Shown in pieces: positions 25,953 to 36,678 of a DNA stretch of 64,000 nt. Position 1 is the stretch's first letter, and each line of letters starts with the position of its first letter. The position numbers were made by a program, and so were the translations under genes. Origin of the DNA: Parabacteroides sp. PF5-6 (GTDB taxonomy: Bacteria; Bacteroidota; Bacteroidia; Bacteroidales; Tannerellaceae); contig NZ_JAQFIN010000001.1 of the NCBI RefSeq assembly GCF_029504695.1, positions 1-64,000 of the forward strand, given 5' to 3'. The notes beneath the pieces were generated by a model. The model was not told the origin of the DNA. It made no database searches and saw nothing but the letters and a program-made list of their open reading frames with translations.

Positions 25953-27056
25953 ATGTTATACAATATACTTTATTTGGTGCCTTGTTTTTGTTGTCTTTTC
26001 TGGATAACGACCTTGTCGTTTGAGTGGAAGCGGAACGGGCGGGCGTTGAAGGCGGGCATTGGAGCCTTCCTGTTTATGGCGGTGGCTTCGTTTATCCGTT
26101 TCCTGTTTTTGCAGGAGAACGACGTGGGGCAGTATAGTCCGTTCTGGGATATTGTCGAGGTCTTTTGTGTTTTTGGTTTCTTGTCGTGCCTGGCTTTACT
26201 GATCCGGGCGTTGAGCCATGGGGACAGGCTGGGGTGGAAAGACTTTGGGGTATTCCTGCCCGGATTGTTGTTTAGCGTATTGTGTCTGACGGTTTATCTG
26301 TGGATCGGCCGGCAGGAGATGGCGATCTTGATTCGCGATACGGTTCATTCGTATGAGGAGAAGGTGTATCCGGATTCCCTCAGCCGCTTGTATGGCGTAT
26401 TGTATATCTATGTTTATAAGGTATTTGTGTTGCTGTTTGTCAACGGATTATTGGTTTATGGCTGGAGGATTATGACGCGTCACCGGTTTGTGTTCCGTTT
26501 CCTTTTGACAACGCTTTTCTTCGCTTTGTTTCTGTTGACCTGGGATTATCTGGTTTTTCTAAAGATTTATATACTTATCGCCTTTAATATGTGTCTTTGG
26601 GGAGCAGCCTTGTATTACCTGGGCTATCAGCTTCTGCAGATAAAGAATGCGGCGGAAAGCCCGGCGGATGATACTATTCAGTCGGGAACAGGCGATAGCG
26701 AAATTGAAGCCTGGCTGCGGATCAAAGAGAAGCTTCATCCTGCTTTTACGCGGCTGATCGGGGAGGAGCAGGTTTTTCTGCAGCCCCACCTGCGGTTGGA
26801 CGAATTGGCGCTTAAGGCGAATACGAACCGGACGTATCTGTCGCGCCTGTTGAATGAGGAATACGGTTGTGGCTTCTCGGAATTTATGGCGCGTAAGCGG
26901 ATTGAATATGCTTGCGAATTGATACAAAATGACCGCGAGCTGTCACTGGAACAGGTCGCGGCCAAGTCTGGTTTTTTGCACGGTGCCACGTTCAGCCGAA
27001 CGATCAAACAATATACCGGAATGACTTTCCGGGAGTGGCAGCGGAAAGACGATTAA
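25953..27056 (+). CDS. Membrane-anchored AraC family regulator
   Basis: A 367-residue protein: about seven membrane helices (1-225), a linker, and an AraC/XylS DNA-binding domain (about 265-365) with both helix-turn-helices visible (LRLDELALKANTNRTYLSRL and LSLEQVAAKSGFLHGATFSR) and the closing YTGMTFREWQ. It would sense an envelope or membrane signal and act on DNA from the membrane. ATG 25953 follows AAAAAGGAG. The frame runs back to 25713, but that part is out of frame with the preceding gene and rejected. Its stop overlaps the stop of the convergent OmpA gene. Confidence 0.87.
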   Translation: MLYNILYLVPCFCCLFWITTLSFEWKRNGRALKAGIGAFLFMAVASFIRFLFLQENDVGQYSPFWDIVEVFCVFGFLSCLALLIRALSHGDRLGWKDFGVFLPGLLFSVLCLTVYLWIGRQEMAILIRDTVHSYEEKVYPDSLSRLYGVLYIYVYKVFVLLFVNGLLVYGWRIMTRHRFVFRFLLTTLFFALFLLTWDYLVFLKIYILIAFNMCLWGAALYYLGYQLLQIKNAAESPADDTIQSGTGDSEIEAWLRIKEKLHPAFTRLIGEEQVFLQPHLRLDELALKANTNRTYLSRLLNEEYGCGFSEFMARKRIEYACELIQNDRELSLEQVAAKSGFLHGATFSRTIKQYTGMTFREWQRKDD

Positions 27057-27730
27057 TTCAACGTTCCGGCCTGTGCTTCCTGGATCATCTTTTCGTTTGC
27101 CATGATGATGATCTCCACCCGGCGGTTCAAGGCACGGCCTTCGGCGGTACTGTTATCGGCCACCGGCTGATGAATTCCTTTGCCTTCGAAAGTCATGCGG
27201 CCACTGTTTACACCCTGGTACAACAGGAAGTCTTCCACACTCTTGGCGCGCTTTTCAGAGAGCGTCTGGTTGTAGTCGACCTTGCCCGTGTTATCGGTAT
27301 GCCCGATGATACGCAGGTAGGTGTCCGGATTGTTCTTCAATGTCGTAGCAAAATTGGACAAGGCATTCTTGGAAGCGTCGCTCACTGTGCTCGAGTTGGT
27401 GGCAAACAGGATACCGGAGTCGAATGTGATCTTCAGGCCTTCGCCGTCGTTCACCTTTTCTACGGTCGCTTCGGGTACGGATTGTTCGATCTGTTGTTTT
27501 TGCTTGTCCATATTCTTGCCGATCAATGCACCGGCAGTGCCACCGACAGCCGCACCGATCACCGCGCCCAAGGCTGTATTTCCGGCAATAGCTCCGACAC
27601 CGGCTCCTACGGCAGCTCCGCCGCCCACACCGATAGCCGTTCCTTTGGCCGTGTTATTCCATGTACCACAACTGGTGAAAACCAACGCCGCGCTAAGCAG
27701 CACCACTGAAAATAATTTTACGTTCTTCAT
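27053..27730 (-). CDS. OmpA family lipoprotein with glycine zipper
   Basis: A 225-residue lipoprotein. Signal peptide and lipobox (ALVFTSC, Cys about 21) lead to a glycine-zipper stretch (about 35-75, GVGGGAAVGAGVGAIAG, GAVIGAAVGGTAGALIG) that can insert in a membrane, then an OmpA-like peptidoglycan-binding domain (about 110-215) with RIIGHTDNTGKVDYNQTLSE and NRRVEIIIM. It probably tethers the outer membrane to peptidoglycan. ATG 27730 is used; a GTG lies one codon upstream. The TAA overlaps the TAA of the convergent AraC gene (27053-27056). Confidence 0.93.
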   Translation of the reverse strand: MKNVKLFSVVLLSAALVFTSCGTWNNTAKGTAIGVGGGAAVGAGVGAIAGNTALGAVIGAAVGGTAGALIGKNMDKQKQQIEQSVPEATVEKVNDGEGLKITFDSGILFATNSSTVSDASKNALSNFATTLKNNPDTYLRIIGHTDNTGKVDYNQTLSEKRAKSVEDFLLYQGVNSGRMTFEGKGIHQPVADNSTAEGRALNRRVEIIIMANEKMIQEAQAGTLN

Positions 27731-27806
27731 CACTTTTTTTTCTATTAATAACTGTTTTACTTATAACAGAAAAACGTTTGAACTTGTTTATACCCCGTTC
27801 ACATAC

Positions 27807-28130
27807 TTATTCAAACATATCGATCGAATCGCAATATTCGAGCTCTCCTTGTACGATAAACATGATCTCTTCCGCGTCGAATTTGCCAACCCCGTCTTTC
27901 TTGGCGTTTTTCACCACGTAGGCAATCAGTTCGTCTTCATCGATTTCGATATCTCCTTCTTCGTCTTCATCGCTCAGATAACCTTTGGAGTCATAGAAAT
28001 CATAGATCAGGTCTACGATGTAGTTGATATCATCGTCGCTAAACTTTTCTTTTAGCTCCAGAGGCAGATAGTTCCGGATAAATTTTACGGAATCATCCTC
28101 GTCGTAGTTGAATTCTTCTTTTTCACTCAT
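27807..28130 (-). CDS. Small acidic protein of unknown function
   Basis: A 107-residue, very acidic cytoplasmic protein (long DEDEEGDIEIDEDE run near residue 55-68) without signal or membrane segment. Regular helices (FIRNYLPLELKEKF, DDDINYIVDLIYDFYDSK) flank the acidic part. I do not recognise a named family, though the composition and genomic stability suggest a conserved Bacteroidales protein. A TATCTTTG box at 28160-28167 on the minus strand gives it its own promoter. Confidence 0.78.
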   Translation of the reverse strand: MSEKEEFNYDEDDSVKFIRNYLPLELKEKFSDDDINYIVDLIYDFYDSKGYLSDEDEEGDIEIDEDELIAYVVKNAKKDGVGKFDAEEIMFIVQGELEYCDSIDMFE

Positions 28131-28159
28131 AATGTTTTGTTTTATGGGTTATACAGAGA

Positions 28160-28167
28160 CAAAGATA
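28160..28167 (-). promoter_or_regulatory. -7 promoter box for the acidic protein
   Basis: Minus-strand TATCTTTG matches TAnnTTTG, about 30 bases upstream of the ATG at 28130. Confidence 0.45.
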
Positions 28168-28492
28168 ATGTTTTAATTGATAATGGATAATTGATAATGG
28201 ATAATTCGGTGGGGTGAAAATAGAGAGAGTTGGTTTGTGGTGAAACAAGTACCAAGTAGTCGCGCCACTCGTCCTGAAAGGACAGTGAGCGCTGAAGGCG
28301 CGAAAGATTTGCTTTCGCGCCTTCAGCGCTCCGTTGTGTGCGTGGTGTGTCCGCCCCAGGGTTTCATAGACCTGACGGCCTATTCACCCTGGGCTAGGAG
28401 CTAACGCACTTTCAGCGCTCACTGTCCTTTCAGGACTATCATCGGAGATATCTACTTTGGCTAAGGCCGATTTTCGATTCAAAGGGTACTAC
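28168..28492. repeat. Intergenic region with a large structured repeat
   Basis: 28175-28205 is a TTGATAATGGATAA simple repeat. 28268-28440 is a compound structure: GTCCTGAAAGGACAGTGAGC near 28270 recurs inverted as GCTCACTGTCCTTTCAGGAC near 28418-28437, enclosing a GGCGCGAAAGATTTGCTTTC-type hairpin and a CCAGGGTTTCATAGACC / CACCCTGGG stem. No protein frame is supported. Confidence 0.65.
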
Positions 28493-31081
<2,589 letters not shown>

Positions 31082-31227
31082 TTGTTTATTCGGTTTTATC
31101 TTTTGTCCTTTTATCTATTATTCTGCAAAACAAATGCCAGAACAAAGAAATGCCAAAATGGCATATCTTGAAGGCTTTTCTTATTAATAACAATAAAGAG
31201 AGGGGGTTGGTTGAAGGGAGGGAAGAG

Positions 31228-31370
31228 GTTAAGGGGGAAGGGGCTAAGGGGTTTAAGGGGGCTAAGGGGCTTAAGGGGTTTAAAGGGCCTAAAAAATTAA
31301 GGAGTCCAAAGTTCCTTAAGCCCTTTAAACTCCTTAAATCCCTTAAACCCCTTAGGCCTCTTAACCCCTA
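31228..31370. repeat. G-rich 9-10-bp tandem-repeat hairpin
   Basis: The left arm (31228-31299) is built of AAGGGG(C/T)TTA-like units and the right arm (31309-31370) of their complement (CCTTAAACCCCTTA). The arms can pair into a long imperfect stem. It lies downstream of dapA and upstream of clpB, so it may end the dapA transcript. Similar units occur at 36667-36710 and, in a related 9-bp version, at 53128-53175. Confidence 0.75.
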
Positions 31371-31379
31371 ATCGTTATT

Positions 31380-32273
31380 TCAACACTTAATATTCAACTG
31401 ATGCAACACGTCCCGGATCTTCTCGAAGGTGCCGATGCGCGTGGGGACAAGCGGCAGGCGGAGTTTGTTCTGGATGAAGCCCATCATGTGCAACATACAT
31501 TTGACGCCGGCGGGGTTGCCGTCGACAAAGAGCAGATCGAATAGTTCGGTAAAGCTATGATGGATGGTACGCGCGCTGGCATAATCACCGGAAAGGGAAA
31601 GGCGGACCATACGGCTGAATTCCCGGGGGAAAGCATTGCCGATCACCGAAATCACACCGATAGCACCCAAGGTGACCAATGGGAAGGTGATGCCGTCGTC
31701 GCCGGAGATCACATTGAAGTTCGCCGGTTTGTTTTTGATGATATCATCCATCTGGGTGATATTGCCCGATGCCTCTTTGACGGCAATGACATTCTTGAAT
31801 TCCCGGGCAATGCGCAGGGTGGTTTCCGCCGTCATATTCACACCGGTTCTTCCCGGCACGTTGTAGAGTACGATCGGCAAGCGGGTGGCCATAGCGATGG
31901 CGCGATAATGCTGGTAGATCCCTTCCTGAGAGGGTTTATTATAATAAGGAACGACGGATAATATCGCGTCTATCCCTTCAAAATCATTTGCTTTCAATTG
32001 CTCCACAATCGCGCGGGTGCAGTTGCCACCCACACCTAATACAATCGGAATACGTCCGCGCACCCGGGTGACGACCAGGTTGACTATCTGTTTCTTCTCT
32101 TCTTCCGTCAGTGTCGGCGTTTCGGCCGTTGTGCCTAACACGACCAAATAATCCGTGCCATTCTGCAATTGATAGTCCACCAACTTGCCTAAAGCCTCAT
32201 AGTCTACGCTGTCATCTTCATTGAAAGGAGTCAGAAGCGCCACTCCCATCCCTCGTAAATTAATATCCGCCAT
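31380..32273 (-). CDS. dapA: 4-hydroxy-tetrahydrodipicolinate synthase
   Basis: A 297-residue TIM-barrel aldolase that condenses pyruvate with aspartate semialdehyde in the lysine/diaminopimelate pathway. Visible are GTTAETPTL (substrate binding), the active-site Tyr in VLYNVPGRTGVN and the Schiff-base Lys in VIAVKEASGNI, followed by ISGDDGITFPL. ATG 32273 (MADINLRGMGVALLTPF) is chosen because the promoter box TATTTTTG at 32305-32312 would put the RNA start downstream of the alternative ATG at 32303. Confidence 0.95.
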   Translation of the reverse strand: MADINLRGMGVALLTPFNEDDSVDYEALGKLVDYQLQNGTDYLVVLGTTAETPTLTEEEKKQIVNLVVTRVRGRIPIVLGVGGNCTRAIVEQLKANDFEGIDAILSVVPYYNKPSQEGIYQHYRAIAMATRLPIVLYNVPGRTGVNMTAETTLRIAREFKNVIAVKEASGNITQMDDIIKNKPANFNVISGDDGITFPLVTLGAIGVISVIGNAFPREFSRMVRLSLSGDYASARTIHHSFTELFDLLFVDGNPAGVKCMLHMMGFIQNKLRLPLVPTRIGTFEKIRDVLHQLNIKC

Positions 32274-32304
32274 GGAGAAATTCTTCCTTTTGTAGTTTGC
32301 CATG

Positions 32305-32312
32305 CAAAAATA
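32305..32312 (-). promoter_or_regulatory. dapA: -7 promoter box for dapA
   Basis: Minus-strand TATTTTTG fits TAnnTTTG. Its position makes ATG 32273 rather than 32303 the start. Confidence 0.45.
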
Positions 32313-32483
32313 AACAAATAACCCATGCGGCTGACAGAAACGACTGAAAATATTCGTTTATTAAGTCTAAATGATCGCTAATACTTTTCTTTTTACTCTT
32401 TTTGTTTGTGCGTAAGAGCTATAACCTAAGGAATTAATGGCTCTTCGCCCGTTCTTTTTTTGCTTTTCTCCTTAACATTAGAT

Positions 32484-32575
32484 CGTTTCACAGCTGTGGG
32501 CCGGTTGTTCCACACCTGTGGGCCGGTTGCTTCACAGCTGTGGGCCGATTGTTTCACAGCTGTGGAACGATCTAA
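32484..32575. repeat. Four tandem CACAGCTGTGG palindromes
   Basis: Four about 23-24-base units, TTTCACAGCTGTGGGCCG-GTTG with small changes (one has CACACCTGTG), each centred on a CACAGCTGTG palindrome. The stretch is flanked by GATCGTTTC / GAACGATC. It lies in the dapA-STAS intergenic region, about 150 bases upstream of the STAS promoter. It could be an array of protein-binding sites. Short frames over it are not genes. Confidence 0.7.
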
Positions 32576-32719
32576 AAATACCGAGAAACGAACTAAAACG
32601 CTTGCGTATGCGAACAAAACAGTCCGCAAGAAAGCGATAAGAGGCATAAATGAATGGTTTTGTTCCTGCAGGAGTTGAATTTTTTTACCTCATTACGTGA
32701 TAGAACCCGGCAGAATCAT

Positions 32720-32727
32720 TACATTTG
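32720..32727 (+). promoter_or_regulatory. -7 promoter box for the partner-switching operon
   Basis: TACATTTG matches TAnnTTTG, 69 bases before the STAS ATG. The leader between them holds repeated TCAAT(T/C)AGAGAAG-like motifs. Confidence 0.5.
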
Positions 32728-32795
32728 CTCAATTTGAGAAAGATTCAATCAATTAGAGAAGCATTTACTCAATCAGAGAAGAAAACGAAACAAGT

Positions 32796-33095
32796 ATGAA
32801 GATAAAGATCGAACCGGGTGAGGAAACCCTGATCTATTTGTCGGGCCAGCTGGATACGCTGACGGCGATAGATTTTGAGAAAGAGATACACAAGATATTG
32901 AATACGGACACAAAAGCCGTTGTATTGGATGGCGCGGAGTGGACTTATGTGAGCAGTGCCGGATTGCGCCTATTGCTTACCCTGCAGAAGGGCATGACAG
33001 TGAAGAAAGGCAGTTTCCGCCTGCGCCGGATCAATGCTGATATCATGGATATCTTTAATATCACCGGATTCTCTTCGATCCTGACGATCGAATAG
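32796..33095 (+). CDS. STAS-domain anti-anti-sigma factor-like protein
   Basis: A 99-residue single STAS domain (SpoIIAA/RsbV type). The block TYVSSAGLRLLLTL at about 50-63 aligns with the phospho-switch loop of the family, making Ser54 the likely phosphorylation site; the usual Asp before it is replaced by Ser53. In related systems the dephosphorylated protein binds and removes an anti-sigma kinase. It is the first gene of a five-gene operon with a matching ATPase and a SpoIIE phosphatase, which supports a true switch. Confidence 0.9.
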   Translation: MKIKIEPGEETLIYLSGQLDTLTAIDFEKEIHKILNTDTKAVVLDGAEWTYVSSAGLRLLLTLQKGMTVKKGSFRLRRINADIMDIFNITGFSSILTIE

Positions 33096-33109
33096 CCCCG
33101 ATCTGCGCT

Positions 33110-33529
33110 GTGGGAAAGCCGAAAGAGATACGATTGAAGAATGAACTGAGCCAGTTGAGGCGGCTCAGCGCGTTTGTCTCGGAGAAGTCTACCGACTTTA
33201 ATCTGGATCAGAAACTATGCCTGCGGCTCAATCTGGCGTTGGAAGAGGCGGTGACCAATGTGATTATGTATGCTTACCCGGAAGGCATGGAGCCGAAACG
33301 GATTACGGTGCGCATGGAGAAAATGGACGATAAACTGGTGATTACACTGATCGACGCGGGTATGGCGTTCGATCCGACCGCCAAAGAGCAGCCCGATCTT
33401 GCACAACCGGCCAACGACCGGCCGATCGGCGGATTGGGCATTCACCTGATCCGGGAGATCATGACCGAAGTGAGCTATTGCCGCCGGAGAGACAGAAACA
33501 GACTTACCCTCATTAAGGATTTACACTGA
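33110..33529 (+). CDS. Anti-sigma regulatory factor-type serine kinase (RsbW/SpoIIAB-like)
   Basis: A 139-residue GHKL ATPase. The N box is LALEEAVTNVIMYAYP (about 42-57), the G1 box DAGMAFDP and the G2 box GGLGIHLIREIM. It should phosphorylate the STAS protein encoded 14 bases upstream. Its start is a GTG at 33110. Bacteroidota lack sigma-B, so the output partner is unknown; it could be another protein or a c-di-nucleotide or kinase target. The stop is two bases before the next ATG. Confidence 0.9.
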   Translation: MGKPKEIRLKNELSQLRRLSAFVSEKSTDFNLDQKLCLRLNLALEEAVTNVIMYAYPEGMEPKRITVRMEKMDDKLVITLIDAGMAFDPTAKEQPDLAQPANDRPIGGLGIHLIREIMTEVSYCRRRDRNRLTLIKDLH

Positions 33530-33531
33530 AT

Positions 33532-34674
33532 ATGGCAGATTTTAATGTGAAAGATATACAACGGCTGAAGCTGAAGATACAGATTGCCGAGAAGACCTTT
33601 CTGGTCGGCGCGGTAGTCACCGGCTTTGCGATTTATTATAACTGGGACACTGCCTTCGGGCTGTTGATCCTCGGATTGATCGTGCTTCAGATCGTGAAGT
33701 CGCGCTGGAAAAAGCAGTTGCGGCAGAAAGAGTATCTGGCTAAGGTGGTCGAGGAACGTACGATCGAGTTGCGGGTGCAGCGCGACCAGGTCTTGCAGGA
33801 ATCGGAGAAACTGTCGAAAGCCTTGGACGACCTGGCCGACGCGCAGGATGAACTGGTGCGCAGCGAACGCCTGGCTACCGTCGGGCAACTGACCAAAGGG
33901 CTGGTCGACCGGATTCTCAACCCCTTGAATTACATTAATAACTTCGCCGGCTTGTCGCTCGAGCTGGTTTCCGACCTGCAGAAGAATCTGCGCAATGAAG
34001 AAACCGCGGTGAGTAAGGAGAACTACGAGGACTCGCTGGAGATCATCGCAATGATTACCGGCAACCTGCAGAAGATCACCGAGCATGGCGCCAATACGGT
34101 GCGCATCGTCAAAGCCATGGAAGAGCTCTTGAAAGACCATCGGGGCAATTTCACCCCGGCCGATATCAATCACCTCTGCAAGATCAACCTGGATATTATC
34201 GCCAAGAGCTACGAAAAAGAGATTCAAAACAAGCAGATCGAATTGGTTTTCGAAGGCCTGGCGTTGCCCATTATGATCGATGTGCATATCGAACAGATGG
34301 GAAAGGTGTTGCAGAGCATCTACCAGAACGCGATCTATGCCCTACTGAAAAAGGCGGAGAAAGAAACGTACGACCCGACCTTGCTGGTGCGCCTGCGTCG
34401 GGAAGGACAGTATATCGTGATTTATATCCACGACAACGGCATCGGCATCGAAGAGAATATCAAAGAAAGGATCTTCGAACCGTTCTTTACCACCAAGCCG
34501 ACCTCGGAAGCCTCCGGCACGGGATTGTACCTGAGCCGTGAAGTGGTGTTGAACCACCGGGGTTCACTGACGGTGACCGGCGAGAAGAATAATTATACGG
34601 AATTTGTCCTGTCCGTTCCGATACATCAATATATAGAACCACCCAAAGAAGCGGAAGAAGAAGATGAAGACTGA
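33532..34674 (+). CDS. Membrane-anchored histidine kinase-like protein lacking the phospho-acceptor His
   Basis: A 380-residue protein: two membrane helices near 23-60, a coiled coil (62-115), a HisKA-like dimerisation part and a GHKL ATPase domain with N box (QNAIYALLKKAEKE), G1 (DNGIGIEENIKE), F box (IFEPFFTTKP) and G2 (GTGLYLSREVV) intact. In the H box the sequence is GLVDRILNPLN, where kinases of this class have G-x-A-HEI-x-NPLN: Asp126 (codon 33907-33909) replaces the phospho-accepting His. It may bind and hydrolyse ATP without autophosphorylation, or act with the kinase encoded next, which it overlaps by 11 bases. Confidence 0.9.
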   Translation: MADFNVKDIQRLKLKIQIAEKTFLVGAVVTGFAIYYNWDTAFGLLILGLIVLQIVKSRWKKQLRQKEYLAKVVEERTIELRVQRDQVLQESEKLSKALDDLADAQDELVRSERLATVGQLTKGLVDRILNPLNYINNFAGLSLELVSDLQKNLRNEETAVSKENYEDSLEIIAMITGNLQKITEHGANTVRIVKAMEELLKDHRGNFTPADINHLCKINLDIIAKSYEKEIQNKQIELVFEGLALPIMIDVHIEQMGKVLQSIYQNAIYALLKKAEKETYDPTLLVRLRREGQYIVIYIHDNGIGIEENIKERIFEPFFTTKPTSEASGTGLYLSREVVLNHRGSLTVTGEKNNYTEFVLSVPIHQYIEPPKEAEEEDED

Positions 34675-35497
34675 TCCGAAAGAAAGAATCGAATACCTCG
34701 AGAAGCAGCTCAGCCGGCAAGATAAACTGGCGTCGCTGGGCATGTTAAGCGCGGGCATTGCCCATGAGATACAGAATCCGCTTAACTTTGTTATCAATTT
34801 CAGCAAGCTCTCAGCCAAATTGTTGAAAGATATGGAAGAGCTGTTGTCGGAAACCGACTCGCTACTGTCGGAAGAGACGCGCGAAGAGTTTCGCGAATTG
34901 ATGAACGACCTGGAAGGCAATATGCTGAAGATCGAAGAGAATGGCAACCGCGCTTCGAGCATCGTACGTGGGATCCTGCTCTATTCGCGCGGCAAAGATG
35001 ACTTCCTGGAAACGGATCTGCAGCACCTGATCCACGAATATGTCTGGCTGTCGTATCATGCCGTGCGGGCAAACAATAAGAGTTTCAACGTGACGATCCA
35101 GGAGAACTACGCCGAGGATGTGCCGGTATTGAAAGTGATCCCGCAAGACCTGAGCCGGGCGGTGATCAATCTGGTCAACAATGCCTGTTATGCCGTGTTC
35201 AGCCGTTCGAAGATGGCTGCGGAGGCACCCTATACGCCGGTGATCAAGATCAACCTGTGGCGCGAAGGCGACTGGGTGAAGCTGAGCGTCGAAGACAACG
35301 GGGTGGGCATGCCCGAGGCTGTTGTGGAGCAACTCTACACGCCGTTCTTTACGACCAAACCCGTCGGCGAAGGCACCGGACTGGGCTTGTCGCTGACCAA
35401 ATCAATCGTAGAAGGAAAACATAAAGGCAAAATAGAGATGGAAACGCGGGAGAATGCATATACTCGCTTTGTGATCTCTCTGCCGGTTACATTATAA
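34664..35497 (+). CDS. Soluble sensor histidine kinase
   Basis: A 277-residue kinase without membrane segments or a recognisable sensor domain. Residues 20-42 are KLASLGMLSAGIAHEIQNPL and hold the phospho-accepting His34. The ATPase part has an N box (LVNNACYAVFSR), G1 (DNGVGMPEAVVE), F box (YTPFFTTKPVGE) and G2 (GTGLGLSLTKSIVE). It probably phosphorylates Asp59 of the receiver encoded downstream. It may pair with the His-less kinase upstream, whose gene overlaps it by 11 bases. Confidence 0.92.
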   Translation: MKTDPKERIEYLEKQLSRQDKLASLGMLSAGIAHEIQNPLNFVINFSKLSAKLLKDMEELLSETDSLLSEETREEFRELMNDLEGNMLKIEENGNRASSIVRGILLYSRGKDDFLETDLQHLIHEYVWLSYHAVRANNKSFNVTIQENYAEDVPVLKVIPQDLSRAVINLVNNACYAVFSRSKMAAEAPYTPVIKINLWREGDWVKLSVEDNGVGMPEAVVEQLYTPFFTTKPVGEGTGLGLSLTKSIVEGKHKGKIEMETRENAYTRFVISLPVTL

Positions 35498-35508
35498 GAA
35501 GGAGAACA

Positions 35509-36678
35509 ATGATACCCATAAAAATACTCAGCGTAGACGATGAACAAGACCTGGAGATATTACTGACACAGTATTTCCGGCGGAAGATTAAAAAGGGGGA
35601 ATACGAATTCACCTTTGTACATAATGGGTTGGAAGCGCTTCAGGCGATCCTGACCCAGCCCGATTTCGATATTATCCTCAGCGATATCAATATGCCGGAG
35701 ATGGATGGGCTTACCTTGTTGACCAAGATCAACGAGCTGCGCAATCCGGCGATGAAATGCATTATGGTGTCGGCCTATGGCGATATGGACAATATCCGTA
35801 CGGCGATGAACCGGGGCGCTTTCGACTTCACCACCAAGCCAATCAATCTGGAAGACCTGGATCGCACGATCGAGAAGGCGATCGAGCAGATCCGCTTCAT
35901 CAAGAACGCGCAACATGAACACCTGCAACTCAAGTCGATCCAATCCGACCTGAAGATCGCCCGGGAGATTCAGGAGACGATCCTGCCGAAGGAATTCAAT
36001 CCTTTCCCCGAAGCGAAGTCGTTTGATATCTATGCCTATATGAGCGCCGCCAAGTATGTGGGGGGCGACTTTTACGATTTCTTTACCATCGATCAGGACC
36101 GTTTGGGTTTTGTCATTGCCGACGTATCAGGCAAAGGCGTGCCAGCCGCCATCTTTATGGCAATCAGCCGCACGGTGATCCGCGCGATTGCCCTGACGGA
36201 GAACTCGGCAGCCCAATGCATGAAACGAGCCAACGAGCTCCTGTGTAAAGAAAGTGTGAATGATATGTTTGTGACCGTGTTCTACGGTATCCTGGATATC
36301 CATACGGGACGGATCACCTATTCCAATGCCGGACATAATCCACCGGTACGCATGACCGAGGGCAACCAGGCATCCTTTATCGAGATGACCGGCGACCATA
36401 TCCTGGGCGCCATCCCCAACGCCACGTTCCACGAGAAAGAACTGCAGCTGATGCCGGGCGACAGCCTGTTTCTCTATACCGACGGCATCACCGAAGCCCG
36501 GAATAAAAACAACGAACTCTTCGGCGACAAGCGCCTGATGGAGCGTTGCCGCGAACTGACAGGCAAGACCTCGCAGGAGATTGTGGATAGCATTACCGAG
36601 ACGGTAGGTGATTTCGTGCTTGGGGCGGTTCAGTCGGATGATATTACGCTGTTGACGATTTCTTATAAGGGGGAGTAA
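35509..36678 (+). CDS. Response regulator with SpoIIE-type PP2C phosphatase domain (RsbU-like)
   Basis: A 389-residue fusion. The receiver (1-125) keeps Asp10-Asp11, phospho-acceptor Asp59 (LSDINMPEMDG) and Lys110 (TTKPI). A helical linker with REIQETILPKEF leads to the SpoIIE phosphatase (about 175-385) with metal-binding GGDFYDF (185-191), DVSGKGVPA (205-213), YTDGITEA and QSDDITLL. Receiver phosphorylation should switch on dephosphorylation of the STAS protein. So the operon links two-component signalling to partner switching. Its last codons and stop fall inside a G-rich tandem repeat. Confidence 0.94.
   Translation: MIPIKILSVDDEQDLEILLTQYFRRKIKKGEYEFTFVHNGLEALQAILTQPDFDIILSDINMPEMDGLTLLTKINELRNPAMKCIMVSAYGDMDNIRTAMNRGAFDFTTKPINLEDLDRTIEKAIEQIRFIKNAQHEHLQLKSIQSDLKIAREIQETILPKEFNPFPEAKSFDIYAYMSAAKYVGGDFYDFFTIDQDRLGFVIADVSGKGVPAAIFMAISRTVIRAIALTENSAAQCMKRANELLCKESVNDMFVTVFYGILDIHTGRITYSNAGHNPPVRMTEGNQASFIEMTGDHILGAIPNATFHEKELQLMPGDSLFLYTDGITEARNKNNELFGDKRLMERCRELTGKTSQEIVDSITETVGDFVLGAVQSDDITLLTISYKGE

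Noticed and set aside
32426-32678. Short frames on both strands
   Set aside because: They are produced by the CACAGCTGTG tandem repeats.
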